From positions 1-45,247 of the forward strand of contig CAKSLF010000014.1 in assembly GCA_934466455.1 (NCBI GenBank): a stretch of 45,247 nucleotides of DNA, given 5' to 3'. Numbering within the stretch: position 1 is the stretch's first letter; the number at the start of each line of letters is the position of its first letter. The stretch comes from an uncultured Oscillospiraceae bacterium. Its GTDB lineage: Bacteria; Bacillota; Clostridia; Oscillospirales; Ruminococcaceae. Under the pieces are notes generated by a model. It saw nothing but the letters and a program-made list of their open reading frames with translations. It made no database searches and had not been told where the DNA came from. This document shows positions 31,397-39,793 of the stretch, one piece after another. Position numbers and translations under genes: made by a program.

Positions 31397-33781
31397 ATGA
31401 CCGAAAACAGACATTATAAGGCTCTTGAGCTTGATAAAATACTTGCAATGCTTGCGGAGCAGACGGGCTGTGAGGACAGCCGCCGTCTTGCTCTTGAAAC
31501 GGAGCCGAAAACCACATTACGAGAAGCCCAAAGACTTATGGACCGCACCGCAGACGCACATATGCTCGCCTGCCGTTTCGGTGCGCCGAGCCTTAGAGGA
31601 ATGAAAAATGTAACCGGCGCATTGCGCCGTGCTCAAATGGGAGCGACACTCTCCCTGCCGGAGCTTTTGGATATAGAGAGATTTCTAAAGGCTTTGAGGG
31701 AGATGAAAGACTTCCGCAATAACTATGAGGGAGAAACAGCGACCTCGCTCGATGAGCTTTTTGAGGGTCTTATGCCGAATTTGCGTATTGAGGAAAAAAT
31801 CGGCTTTACCGTTGTTTCGGAAGAGGAGGTCAGCGACACCGCCAGCCCTACTCTTGCGGATATTCGCAGAAAAATACGCAACTCACAGTCAAAGGTAAAG
31901 GAACAGCTTGACAGAATAATACATTCGCCGACATACCAGAAATTTTTGCAGGAGCCTATCGTTACAATGCGTGACGGCAGGTACTGCGTGCCGGTAAAGT
32001 CCGAATATCGCCAGGAAATAAAGGGTATGGTCCACGATACCTCCGGTACGGGAGCAACTATCTTTATTGAGCCGGCAAGCGTTGTTGAGGAAAACAACGA
32101 AACAAGAGTGCTTAAAGCAAAGGAACAGCAGGAAATCCAGCGTATACTCCATGAAATTTCCGAGGATATAGGAAACCATGCGGAAACCTTTATTGAGGAT
32201 TATGCTTCTCTTACGGAGCTTGATCTCTATTTTGCAAAGGCACGCCTTGCGGATAAGATGAATGCTGCGGTTCCGCAGCTTACGGACGACGGAAAGATCC
32301 GCCTTTCAAAAGCACGCCATCCTCTTATAGATAAAACAAAAATCGTGCCCGTGGATATAACTCTCGGCTGCGACTTTGATGTGCTTGTTATAACCGGACC
32401 CAATACCGGCGGTAAGACGGTTACGCTGAAGACCATAGGTCTTCTTACTCTTATGGCAATGTGCGGAATGATGATTCCCGCAGGGGAGAGCAGCTCCGTT
32501 TCCGTATTCGAGAGCGTGTTTGCGGATATAGGCGATGAACAAAGCATAGAACAAAGCCTTTCCACCTTTTCTTCCCACATCAATAATACAATCCGTATTC
32601 TGAGTGAAGCAAACGACAGAAGCCTTGTGCTTTTGGACGAGCTTGGAGCAGGTACCGACCCTGTTGAGGGCGCAGCCCTTGCCGTTGCAATAATTGAGAG
32701 ACTGAAGCTTTATGGCGCAAAGCTTGCGGCAACGACTCACTATGCGGAAATAAAAATGTACGCACTTCAAACTCCAAGGGTGGAAAACGCCTGCTGCGAA
32801 TTTGATGTGGAAACGCTTTCTCCCACATACCGCCTGCTTGTGGGCGTTCCGGGAAAGAGCAATGCCTTTGCCATTTCAGAGCGGCTCGGAATGGACGAAA
32901 GCGTGGTAAACCGTGCAAGAGAGCTTGTTTCTACGGAGAATGCAAACTTTGAAGATGTTGTCGGAAAGCTTGAGGAAAGCCGGCAGGAGCTTGAAAAGGA
33001 GCATCGGAAAGCAGAGCAGTACCGCAGAGAAACGGAAAAAATCCGTGCAGAAATCGCCAAGGAAAAAGAAGAAATGGAGCATAACCGGGAAAAGGAACTT
33101 GAGGCAGCCCGCCTTTCCGCAAAAAAGCTTGTGGAGCAGGTTCGTGCGGAGGCGCAAAAGCTTATAGACGAGATTTCCGAAACGCAGAAAAATGCCGACG
33201 GCGAAAACAGTGCGGATATGATTGCCCGTGCCCGTGCTCAAATGAAAGTCGGCGTCGGGCATCTTCAGGATATTGCCGACCCGATCGCCGCAGGAAAGGA
33301 CAGCTATCGTTTGCCTCGAAAGCTTGTTAGGGGGGATACCGTCCGTATAAACGGAATGAGCAAGGAAGGCACTGTTGTCGGTTTGCCGGACGGTCAGGGC
33401 TACTGCACGGTGCAAACAGGCATTATGAAATCCAAGGTGCATATTTCCGAGCTTAGGCTTGTAGAAAGCAATAAAAAGAAAAATACTCTCGGCGGCGGAA
33501 ATGTCACCAAGAGTATAGAAAGTGCTTCCCGCAGGGCGGCTGCGTCGGAAATCGACCTTCGCGGAATGGATGTTGAACAGGCACTTCTCGAAATGGACCG
33601 CTTTCTCGATGAGTGCGTCATTCTAAATCTTAAGGTAGTATCGGTAATTCACGGAAAGGGTACAGGAACGCTTCGTGCTGCGGTTCATCAGGCACTTAAA
33701 AAGAACAAGGCCGTGCGCAGTTTCCGCCTCGGCGTTTACGGCGAGGGAGAAAACGGCGTTACGATCGTGGAACTTAAATAA
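31397..33781 (+). CDS. mutS2: MutS2 (endonuclease MutS2 / ribosome quality-control ATPase)
   Basis: A 794-residue MutS2. It has the MutS core domain, a clamp helix, Walker A GPNTGGKT (about 334-341), Walker B SLVLLDELGAGTDPVEG and a long Glu/Lys-rich coiled coil (520-610). A KOW-like segment (RGDTVRINGMSKEGTVVGL) follows, and the C-terminal Smr domain is DLRGMDVEQALLEMDRFLD with VVSVIHGKGTG (the DLRG and HGKG motifs). The family suppresses recombination and also splits stalled or collided ribosomes. ATG 31397 follows AGAGGT. It is 19 bp after the recO stop and 14 bp before the methyltransferase gene. Confidence 0.96.
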   Translation: MTENRHYKALELDKILAMLAEQTGCEDSRRLALETEPKTTLREAQRLMDRTADAHMLACRFGAPSLRGMKNVTGALRRAQMGATLSLPELLDIERFLKALREMKDFRNNYEGETATSLDELFEGLMPNLRIEEKIGFTVVSEEEVSDTASPTLADIRRKIRNSQSKVKEQLDRIIHSPTYQKFLQEPIVTMRDGRYCVPVKSEYRQEIKGMVHDTSGTGATIFIEPASVVEENNETRVLKAKEQQEIQRILHEISEDIGNHAETFIEDYASLTELDLYFAKARLADKMNAAVPQLTDDGKIRLSKARHPLIDKTKIVPVDITLGCDFDVLVITGPNTGGKTVTLKTIGLLTLMAMCGMMIPAGESSSVSVFESVFADIGDEQSIEQSLSTFSSHINNTIRILSEANDRSLVLLDELGAGTDPVEGAALAVAIIERLKLYGAKLAATTHYAEIKMYALQTPRVENACCEFDVETLSPTYRLLVGVPGKSNAFAISERLGMDESVVNRARELVSTENANFEDVVGKLEESRQELEKEHRKAEQYRRETEKIRAEIAKEKEEMEHNREKELEAARLSAKKLVEQVRAEAQKLIDEISETQKNADGENSADMIARARAQMKVGVGHLQDIADPIAAGKDSYRLPRKLVRGDTVRINGMSKEGTVVGLPDGQGYCTVQTGIMKSKVHISELRLVESNKKKNTLGGGNVTKSIESASRRAAASEIDLRGMDVEQALLEMDRFLDECVILNLKVVSVIHGKGTGTLRAAVHQALKKNKAVRSFRLGVYGEGENGVTIVELK

Positions 33782-33795
33782 CAAGGAGAGCACAT

Positions 33796-34593
33796 ATGGA
33801 TTTTTACGAGCTTTATAATATAGAAAGCGAAACGGAGAGGGTAAACCGTACCTACGATGTATTCGACGAAGCAAAGAGGCTTTCAACGAAGGCAGGCAAG
33901 GTTGAATTTATAACTACGGTCCGATATATCGAAAAATACCTCAAGCCGGGCGATAAAATCCTCGATGTGGGCGCAGGAACGGGCGCATACAGCATTTATT
34001 TTTCCCGCAACGGATACGAGATTTCCGCTTTGGAGCTTGCGGACGCAAATGTTGCGGCGTTTAGAAAAAGAATAATGCCCGGCGACTGCATCGACCTTGT
34101 TCAGGGAAACGCCCTTGACCTTTCCCGCTATCCGGATAAGTATTTTGACATAGTTCTTGTTCTGGGTCCGCTCTATCATCTTGAAAGAAAAGAGGATAAG
34201 CAACGCTGCATTGAAGAGGCAAAGCGGGTTTGCAAAGACGGCGGAAAGATATTTTTCGCATTTATCTCAAACGATATGGTAATTTTGACAGAGCTTATGT
34301 ACAACGAAAAATTCTTCTTCGGCGATACATACGACCATGACAGCTTTAAGGTCTATGATTTTCCTTTTGTGTTCAACACCCTTGACGAGATGCGGGAGAT
34401 TTTACATCGGGGCGGCGTAAAAATTCTTGATGAGGTTGCTTCCGACGGAGTAAGCGAGCTTTTAGAGGGGCGCATAAATGCTCTTGAGGAGGAAAGTTAC
34501 GAGCAGTATCTGCGCTATCATTTTTACACCTGCGAAAAGCCGGAGATGCTCGGAAGAAGCAATCACTTACTCTTTGTGACGGAAAAGGAATAA
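33796..34593 (+). CDS. Class I SAM-dependent methyltransferase
   Basis: A 265-residue Rossmann-type methyltransferase. The SAM loop is KILDVGAGTGAYSIYFSRNGYEI (about 53-75), followed by the acidic LELADANV, DLVQGNALDLSRYPDKYFDIVLVLGPLYHL (motif 4) and CKDGGKIFFAFI. The substrate is unknown; the pattern is that of small-molecule methyltransferases of the UbiE/Methyltransf_25 kind. It follows mutS2 by 14 bp with GGAGAG, so it is probably the last gene of the phoH-to-mutS2 operon. A hairpin and a strong terminator follow. Confidence 0.85.
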   Translation: MDFYELYNIESETERVNRTYDVFDEAKRLSTKAGKVEFITTVRYIEKYLKPGDKILDVGAGTGAYSIYFSRNGYEISALELADANVAAFRKRIMPGDCIDLVQGNALDLSRYPDKYFDIVLVLGPLYHLERKEDKQRCIEEAKRVCKDGGKIFFAFISNDMVILTELMYNEKFFFGDTYDHDSFKVYDFPFVFNTLDEMREILHRGGVKILDEVASDGVSELLEGRINALEEESYEQYLRYHFYTCEKPEMLGRSNHLLFVTEKE

Positions 34594-34603
34594 AAACAAG
34601 CAA

Positions 34604-34637
34604 AAATGAGCACGACGAAAATCCGCCGTGCTCATTT
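34604..34637. repeat. Inverted repeat made of CGTGCTCAT
   Basis: AAATGAGCACG (34604-34614) / CGTGCTCATTT (34627-34637), an 11-bp perfect stem with a 12-nt loop, just after the methyltransferase gene. No T run. The arms are a one-base variant of the CGTGCTCAA word. Confidence 0.6.
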
Positions 34638-34650
34638 CCATATCCGTAAT

Positions 34651-34685
34651 AAAAAGCCCGTTCCGAAATAGGAGCGGGCTTTTTT
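34651..34685. terminator. Bidirectional terminator between methyltransferase and pfp genes
   Basis: AAAAAGCCCG-TTCC / GGAG-CGGGCTTTTTT (34651-34664 / 34671-34685). The stem has one mismatch and a T6 run on plus; A-rich on the left gives a T run on minus for pfp. Confidence 0.85.
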
Positions 34686-34694
34686 CATTAAAAC

Positions 34695-35942
34695 TCAAAT
34701 TTCTGCTTTTATCCTTTTAAGATGGGCATATTTTGGCATACCGTTTTCAAAGGTTTGTTCAACTTGTCCCTGAATAAGGGGAAGAGCATATTCGATAAAT
34801 TTTTCGTTTACATTGTTTCCGGCTTCATTTATCCATTCGCGGGGGATGCGCTTTTCTACATTTGCAACCTCGGAGAGTGGAACAAGCTTCATTACGCATT
34901 TATAACCGTCGGAGGTATCTCTTTCAAAAGCGACCATTTTTCCGGTTTCGCCGGAAACGGCTGCTTCAACGGCAGTTTTTCCGGCAAGAAAAGCTTCGTC
35001 ACGGTCGGTTTTCGAGGCGCAGTGTGCGGCGCAGCGTTGGAGAAGAGAAAGCTCGATTCCCCGAACCTTTGCGCCGGTGCGGTTGCGGATTATATTTGCC
35101 ATTGTTGCGGCAAGACCGCCAAGCTGTACATGACCGAAGGAATCCTTTATGTTTGTATCGTTTATTCCGTATTCGCTTATAAACATTCCTGTTTTGTCAT
35201 GGATACCCTCGGACATAACTATGACGATCCGCTTATGCTTTTTGCGGCATTCGTCAAGGTCTATGAAGAATTGCTCCATATCAAAATCAATCTCCGGAAG
35301 ATAGACGAACATCGGTCCCTGGCAGTTTAGTTTTGCAAGAGCGGAGGCACCGGCAAGCCAGCCTGCGTGGCGACCCATAACCTCAATTATAACAATAGCT
35401 TCCTTGTCGTAAACATGAACATCTTTAATGACCTCGGAAACAGAGGTGGCAATATATTTTGCGGCGGAGCCAAAGCCGGGGCAATGGTCGGTATCAAGGA
35501 GGTCATTGTCTATAGTTTTGGGAATGCCGATTATGCGGCATTCGTAATCCTGGGTTGCCATATATTCGAATATTTTATTGCAGGTATCCATACTGTCGTT
35601 GCCGCCGTTATAGAAAAAATAGCGTATGTTGTATTTTTTGAATATCTCAAGAATGCGCTTATAATCGCTGTCGTCCTCGGTATAGGGCTTAAGCTTATAG
35701 CGGCAGCTGCGGATAAGGGAGGCGGGGGTGCTCATCATAAGCTCGAGCATTTCCGGGTCTTCCTTTTCCATATCGATAATGTCGTCGTCCAAAACACCGT
35801 GAATTCCGTGCTGTGCGGCGTAAACATGAGTGATGCAGTCCTGCTTTATGGCAGTTTTGATAACGCCGTATGCGCTTGCATTTATTACGGCAGTGGGTCC
35901 GCCGGATTGTCCGATAAGGCATGCACCTTTAAGTTCGGTCAT
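34695..35942 (-). CDS. pfp: 6-phosphofructokinase, PPi-dependent type
   Basis: A 415-residue PfkA-family kinase, which phosphorylates fructose 6-phosphate in glycolysis. The PPi-type signature is present: GIPKTIDNDL (Lys where ATP enzymes have Gly) and YNGGNDSMDT in place of GGDGS, both features of PPi-dependent enzymes. Further signs are CLIGQSGGPTAVINAS at the N-terminus and EVMGRHAGWLAGASALA. Using pyrophosphate saves ATP and makes the step reversible, common in anaerobic Clostridia. ATG 35942 follows AGGGGAAC. It is monocistronic, with its own promoter at 35975-36003. Confidence 0.92.
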   Translation of the reverse strand: MTELKGACLIGQSGGPTAVINASAYGVIKTAIKQDCITHVYAAQHGIHGVLDDDIIDMEKEDPEMLELMMSTPASLIRSCRYKLKPYTEDDSDYKRILEIFKKYNIRYFFYNGGNDSMDTCNKIFEYMATQDYECRIIGIPKTIDNDLLDTDHCPGFGSAAKYIATSVSEVIKDVHVYDKEAIVIIEVMGRHAGWLAGASALAKLNCQGPMFVYLPEIDFDMEQFFIDLDECRKKHKRIVIVMSEGIHDKTGMFISEYGINDTNIKDSFGHVQLGGLAATMANIIRNRTGAKVRGIELSLLQRCAAHCASKTDRDEAFLAGKTAVEAAVSGETGKMVAFERDTSDGYKCVMKLVPLSEVANVEKRIPREWINEAGNNVNEKFIEYALPLIQGQVEQTFENGMPKYAHLKRIKAEI

Positions 35943-35974
35943 AAAAAAGTGTTCCCCTTTCTTGTGATAGTATA

Positions 35975-36003
35975 ATTTTACCACAGTAAAGCGTTTGTTT
36001 CAA
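35975..36003 (-). promoter_or_regulatory. SigA-type promoter of pfp
   Basis: Minus-strand TTGAAA (36003-35998), 17 bp, TAAAAT (35980-35975) preceded by TGG (extended -10). Confidence 0.75.
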
Positions 36004-36211
36004 TATGTAATAGATACGAAAAGCAGCATTGTTTTATGTGCAAAATTGCTATAAAAGCATAATGGTAAAAAACTGAAAATTATAATGTGCATAGGAAGGC
36101 GTAAAAATATTACGGAAATTATTGTATAGTTTATCTAAAATGAAAAAATGTCGCTTTGGCATATTTTATGGCGAAAAAACAAAAGCAAAAATCTTCGAAA
36201 GTACAAATCGC
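36004..36211. other. AT-rich intergenic stretch between divergent promoters
   Basis: The gap between the pfp start (35942) and the next gene (36280) is 337 bp. Outside the two promoters I see no hairpin with a T run, no RNA motif and no supported gene. A 47-codon frame from ATG 36140 lacks a ribosome binding site and was rejected. Confidence 0.4.
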
Positions 36212-36240
36212 TTGCAAAAGAACGATGAAGTTGATATAAT
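36212..36240 (+). promoter_or_regulatory. Consensus SigA promoter
   Basis: TTGCAA (36212-36217), 17 bp, TATAAT (36235-36240), 40 bp before the TTG start at 36280. Confidence 0.85.
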
Positions 36241-36279
36241 ATCAGCATATAATATTGAATTTTTGGGAAGGTTTTTGCT

Positions 36280-36795
36280 TTGAGCTACAAAACAAAAGAA
36301 AAAAGCACGGCTGCTCTTGTTACTACAATAATTTTTGTTGTTATAGTTGCCGCCGCAGTTGCCGCTGCGGTGTTTTTCGGAGGAAAAACAGGCGCATACG
36401 AGGAGGAATATAACTGGATTGAATCCGACAGTGCCGCAATAAACGGTATGCTGGACGGAAGCTGGTATTCCGGCGAGAAAAATGCTCCGGGAATACTTTC
36501 GTATAAAATTGCTGACGAGATAACCGTAGGAAAAGACGGAAAAGGCGACTTCAAAATAGAAAACTCCGGAAAAAACAGCTGCCTTATGAGGGTCACCATA
36601 ACAGTTTCCGGCGAAACTCTGTACGAAACCGGCTATATTAAGCCAAACCAGCATATAAATGAGGATATGCTGAACAAGCTTCCGCAGGCGGGAGAATATG
36701 AGGCTGATGTTACATTCGAGGCTTTTGACCCGAGTACGGAGGAGAGCCGCGGAGCGGCAAAGACAAAAATAAAGCTCATTGTGATTGATAACTAA
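36280..36795 (+). CDS. Membrane-anchored protein with C-terminal beta domain, unknown function
   Basis: A 171-residue protein with a short basic cytosolic start (MSYKTKEKS), one membrane span (TAALVTTIIFVVIVAAAVAAAVFF) and an outside domain of about 140 residues. The C-terminal ~80 residues (FKIENSGKNSCLMRVTITVSGETLYETGYIKPNQHI...YEADVTFEAFDP) have the strand pattern of an Ig-like beta sandwich, as in small Clostridia proteins near signalling or secretion genes. I cannot name a family. TTG 36280 follows GGGAAGG. It has its own strong promoter and terminator. The linker (ESDSAAINGMLDGSWYSGEKNAPG) is Gly/Ser-rich. Confidence 0.78.
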   Translation: MSYKTKEKSTAALVTTIIFVVIVAAAVAAAVFFGGKTGAYEEEYNWIESDSAAINGMLDGSWYSGEKNAPGILSYKIADEITVGKDGKGDFKIENSGKNSCLMRVTITVSGETLYETGYIKPNQHINEDMLNKLPQAGEYEADVTFEAFDPSTEESRGAAKTKIKLIVIDN

Positions 36796-36796
36796 G

Positions 36797-36818
36797 AGCC
36801 GCCGAATGGCGGCTTTTT
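36797..36818 (+). terminator. Terminator after the membrane-anchored protein gene
   Basis: AGCCGCC (36797-36803) / GGCGGCT (36808-36814), loop GAAT, then TTTT. Confidence 0.8.
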
Positions 36819-36825
36819 GTTTAAA

Positions 36826-37206
36826 CTAAAATATATTCATAAAGGTGGGAAGCTCGGAATCCCATATATCCTCCAAAAGCAGCTTGCAACGGGTTATTTC
36901 TGCGGCAAGCTCGCCGCGCTCGCCGTATAAGGCAAGAGGCTCAAACCGAGCCACCGCAAGGGTTATTTGGTCAAGCTGAGTATGACGGACAATGCGGCAA
37001 AGCGTATGATGCTTTTCCATCCAGTAATCGGTAAGCTGTCTTGCCGCTTCTGCGGCTGCCTCGGAATCATTTTCTTCCACAAGACGGTAAAGACTGTCAA
37101 AGCGTGCGTCAAAATCATTTTTTATTCCGGTTAAAAGGAAAAGTGCGCCGGAGCTTACCACAATAACGGCAACTATAAGCCCAAGTGCAAGCCACATTCT
37201 TTTCAC
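36826..37206 (-). CDS. DUF4363-family membrane-anchored protein
   Basis: A 126-residue protein with an N-terminal membrane anchor (WLALGLIVAVIVVSSGALFLLTG) and an outside helical domain (LYRLVEENDSEAAAEAARQLTDYWMEKHHTLCRIVRHTQLDQI). The DYWxxxxxxLxxxxxHxxLD pattern is the DUF4363 signature. Members usually sit directly after a DUF421 gene, as here. GTG 37206 overlaps the DUF421 stop by 4 bp (GTGA), with AAGGAGG upstream. The function is unknown, but the fixed pairing suggests the two proteins act together in the membrane. Confidence 0.88.
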   Translation of the reverse strand: MKRMWLALGLIVAVIVVSSGALFLLTGIKNDFDARFDSLYRLVEENDSEAAAEAARQLTDYWMEKHHTLCRIVRHTQLDQITLAVARFEPLALYGERGELAAEITRCKLLLEDIWDSELPTFMNIF

Positions 37207-37886
37207 TTTACCGCCTCCTTTTTAACTATATAATATTTTGCCGTTGGGTCGCAGGTCATAAGAAAGATTTCCTTTTCGCTTACGGAATTTGCACTCAGCA
37301 CTCCGGAAAGCCACTTTTTTGTAAGATTGCAGGCTTCAAGCACGGCGGGCATAACAACTCCGTCGCTTATGAGCACCATCGGCGGGGTTTCGCATTGTTG
37401 GCTTTCCGGCGAAACAAGTGCCTCCGGAGTAAGCGGGCGAGCCTTAAATTTCGGATATACGGTAAGCTTGCCGTTTGTTTCAACGATTGCCCATGCAACC
37501 TCCTGTACATCAAAAATCCCGTTTATGCGGAGCTGGCTCATCAGATCTTCGATGGAAAAACGGAGCTCCCGCATACTTTTTTGGTCAATGTTTCCGTTTC
37601 GTATTACAACAACGGGGTTGCCGGTGACCATGATCTGCGCCTTTCCGCTTTTAAGCGTGATATATGACAAAATCACCTCTGCGCTCATAAGAGTGATTAT
37701 GGGAACAACCGCTCCGAGAAGCGGAATGTCCGTATCCTCTATGGAAAGGGTGGCAATATTCGAAATAAGTATGGCAATAACAAATTCCGACGGCTGAAGC
37801 TCTCCAAGCTGGCGTTTGCCCATAATACGCAGGCACACAATGATAATCAAATAAATGATTAAAGTTCGAAAAAATACAATAAACAA
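37203..37886 (-). CDS. DUF421 (YetF-like) membrane protein
   Basis: A 227-residue membrane protein of the DUF421/YetF family. It has three N-terminal spans and the family stretch LRIMGKRQLGELQPSEFVIAILISNIATLS. The cytosolic DUF421 core is AQIMVTGNPVVVIRNGNIDQKSMRELRFSIEDLMSQLRINGIFDVQEVAWAIVETNGKLTVY. A C-terminal extension (DPTAKYYIVKKEAVK) follows. TTG 37886 is chosen because GGAG sits 6 nt upstream; the next TTG upstream is only 1 nt from that site. Spore-germination roles are reported for some relatives. It is the first gene of a two-gene operon with DUF4363. Confidence 0.88.
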   Translation of the reverse strand: MFIVFFRTLIIYLIIIVCLRIMGKRQLGELQPSEFVIAILISNIATLSIEDTDIPLLGAVVPIITLMSAEVILSYITLKSGKAQIMVTGNPVVVIRNGNIDQKSMRELRFSIEDLMSQLRINGIFDVQEVAWAIVETNGKLTVYPKFKARPLTPEALVSPESQQCETPPMVLISDGVVMPAVLEACNLTKKWLSGVLSANSVSEKEIFLMTCDPTAKYYIVKKEAVK

Positions 37887-37959
37887 AGCCAAGCTCCTTT
37901 CAAAAAAGGCGTTTTTTTGTATTATTGTTTCACAAAATCGCAAAATTAACAGCAAATTA

Positions 37960-37988
37960 TTGATAATTACAAAAAAGGCTGATATAAT
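37960..37988 (+). promoter_or_regulatory. Consensus SigA promoter of lepB
   Basis: TTGATA (37960-37965), 17 bp, TATAAT (37983-37988). The 5' leader of about 65 nt holds a small hairpin GCCGCAAATACGGC (38000-38013). Confidence 0.85.
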
Positions 37989-38058
37989 TATCTATTATGC
38001 CGCAAATACGGCGTTGACTGTGGAGTGCACAGAAAATTTTTTTGGGAGGAAAACACTT

Positions 38059-38628
38059 TTGGAAGACGAAAAAATGATAAAAGAGCCGGGGCAGAAAACC
38101 GCCGAAGAGAAGAAAAAGCATATTAAGAGCGAAATAATCGATTGGATAAAAACGCTGTTTTTCTTCTGCGTGCTGCCCGTTGCAATATTTGAGTGCTTCT
38201 GTTTTATTGCCAGAGTGCCTACCGGCTCCATGGAAACAACGGTTCCGACCGGCTCTCAGGTGCTTGTTACCCGGTGCTACAACAAGGACAACATACAGCG
38301 AGGGGATGTTGTGGTATTTTACAGCGATGAGCTTGGGCTTACGCTTTTCAAACGCTGCATCGGCATTCCCGGAGATATGATAGAGTTTGACGGAACGGGT
38401 GCGGTTTATATAAACGGTGAGTATTACGACGAGCCGTATGTAAGCTCCTATTCCGACTTTGAGGGAACATTTTATGTTCCGGAGGACTGCTATTTCTTCT
38501 GCGGAGATAACAGAGCCGGTTCCGGCGACGCAAGAATGTGGAAAAATCCGTATATAAGCAAGGAAAAGGTTCAGGGAAAAGCAAGATTTATCTTTTTCCC
38601 GTTCACTTCTATCGGAGTAATAAAATAA
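38059..38628 (+). CDS. lepB: Signal peptidase I
   Basis: A 189-residue type I signal peptidase, which cuts signal peptides on the outer face of the membrane. A basic cytosolic start and one span (TLFFFCVLPVAIFECFCFIA, about 32-51) precede the catalytic motif PTGSMETTVPTG (nucleophile Ser57). The general base Lys98 lies in LFKRCIGIPGD, and the family's CGDNRAGSGDAR stretch is near the C-terminus. TTG 38059 is chosen because GGGAGG (38044-38049) precedes it; longer in-frame starts lie over the promoter. It is first of a likely lepB-peptide-mnmA transcript. Confidence 0.93.
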   Translation: MEDEKMIKEPGQKTAEEKKKHIKSEIIDWIKTLFFFCVLPVAIFECFCFIARVPTGSMETTVPTGSQVLVTRCYNKDNIQRGDVVVFYSDELGLTLFKRCIGIPGDMIEFDGTGAVYINGEYYDEPYVSSYSDFEGTFYVPEDCYFFCGDNRAGSGDARMWKNPYISKEKVQGKARFIFFPFTSIGVIK

Positions 38629-38646
38629 GTTCGGCGGTGAACATTT

Positions 38647-38745
38647 ATGAAAAATAAGCTTTTTGTAAGAATAATGGTAATAATCCTTATTCTTGCGATG
38701 ATAATTCCGTCAGTTGCGTATGCGCTGATTTATATGATGTCATGA
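38647..38745 (+). CDS. 32-residue single-span membrane peptide
   Basis: ATG 38647 (GGCGGTGAAC upstream) opens a 33-codon frame, stop included: a short basic start (MKNKLFVRI) and one hydrophobic span ending LIYMMS. The stop overlaps the mnmA start in ATGA (38742-38745), a sign of translational coupling and so of real translation. The size and composition resemble Prli42/DUF4044-type Firmicutes mini-membrane proteins, but similarity cannot be tested here. Between lepB (18 bp) and mnmA it is a tight fit, and no other gene can use this space. Confidence 0.6.
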   Translation: MKNKLFVRIMVIILILAMIIPSVAYALIYMMS

Positions 38746-39758
38746 ACGATAAAAAAATAATGGTCGGTCTTTCCGGCGGAGTTGACAGCGCAGCTGCAGC
38801 TTTTTTACTGAAAGAACAGGGATACGAGGTTGCCGGCGCAACTTTTCGTATGGAGGACGACTGGGACGGAGCAAAGGACGCCGCAGCCGTTGCGGAGTAT
38901 CTTGGTATTCCGCACTATATCTTTGATTTTCGTGAAATTTTCAGGGAAAAGGTGCTCGATAATTTTCTTGAAGAATATAAAGCCGGCAGGACGCCCAATC
39001 CCTGCGTTCGCTGCAATAAATTTATCAAATTTCCTGCTTTTCTTGAAAAGGCGCAGGAGCTTGGCTATGACCTTATTTCCACGGGGCATTATGCCAGGAC
39101 GGACGGGGAAAACATTTTCCGTGCTAAAAATCACGCAAAGGACCAAAGCTATGTGATGTATAATATCCAAAAGGATATGATTCCGCACATTCGCTTTCCT
39201 CTTGCGGAAATGAGCAAGGACGAGATAAGAGAAATCGCCAGAAAGGCGGGAATTCCCGTAGCAAACAAGCCGGATTCTCAGGACATATGCTTTATTCCGG
39301 ACGGCGATACCGGAGGCTATCTTTGCCGCAAAATCGGAAAAATGCCATATGGCGATTTTGTTGACGAAGGCGGAAACCGCCTTGGCGAGCACAAGGGAAT
39401 ATACCGCTACACAATAGGTCAGCGCAAGGGGCTTGGCCTTTCGCTTCCGGCTCCGCTTTATGTGGGAAAAATCGACGCCGAAAAAAACGAAGTTGTGCTT
39501 GTAAAAAACGAAGAGCTTTTTTCAAAGCGCATTGTCGCAAAGGAGTTTAACTGGATAAACGGTGCACCGGAAATGCCGATAAGAGTTATGTGTAAAATCC
39601 GCTATGCCCAAGCCGCAGCTTCGGCAACGGCTTTTACTTTCGGAAACTCGGATAAGGCAATGATAACATTCGACGAGCCGCAAAGAGCTGCGGCACCGGG
39701 ACAGTCCGCCGTAATATACGACGGCGAAAAGCTCCTCGGCGGCGGTATAATCGTGTGA
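38742..39758 (+). CDS. mnmA: tRNA 2-thiouridine(34) synthase MnmA
   Basis: A 338-residue tRNA-specific 2-thiouridylase, making s2U34 of Lys, Glu and Gln tRNAs. The ATP pyrophosphatase motif is SGGVDSAAAA (residues 10-19). The catalytic cysteines are in NPCVRCNKFIKF (with an extra Cys beside the usual one, giving CVRC) and DSQDICFI. STGHYAR, QSYVMYNIQ, YTIGQRKGLGL and the C-terminal FDEPQRAAAPGQSAVIYDG with LGGG are family hallmarks. ATG 38742 overlaps the upstream peptide stop. The cysteine pattern agrees with the anaerobe-type enzymes thought to carry an Fe-S cluster. No cysteine desulfurase lies adjacent. Confidence 0.93.
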   Translation: MNDKKIMVGLSGGVDSAAAAFLLKEQGYEVAGATFRMEDDWDGAKDAAAVAEYLGIPHYIFDFREIFREKVLDNFLEEYKAGRTPNPCVRCNKFIKFPAFLEKAQELGYDLISTGHYARTDGENIFRAKNHAKDQSYVMYNIQKDMIPHIRFPLAEMSKDEIREIARKAGIPVANKPDSQDICFIPDGDTGGYLCRKIGKMPYGDFVDEGGNRLGEHKGIYRYTIGQRKGLGLSLPAPLYVGKIDAEKNEVVLVKNEELFSKRIVAKEFNWINGAPEMPIRVMCKIRYAQAAASATAFTFGNSDKAMITFDEPQRAAAPGQSAVIYDGEKLLGGGIIV

Positions 39759-39787
39759 TTGACAATGATGAAAAAATATTGTATAAT
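39759..39787 (+). promoter_or_regulatory. Consensus SigA promoter of the CorC-like leader
   Basis: TTGACA (39759-39764), 17 bp, TATAAT (39782-39787): both boxes match the consensus exactly. It begins one base after the mnmA stop codon. Transcription should start near 39794. Confidence 0.9.
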
Positions 39788-39793
39788 CGCCGT

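Noticed and set aside
34695..35942. Loss of the catalytic GGDD motif in phosphofructokinase
   Set aside because: GGNDSMDT is a variant I recall in PPi-type enzymes of Clostridia, and the PKTIDND motif is intact.
36140..36283. 47-codon ORF starting at ATG 36140 between pfp and the membrane-anchored protein gene
   Set aside because: No ribosome binding site, contains the promoter of the next gene, and overlaps that gene's start.
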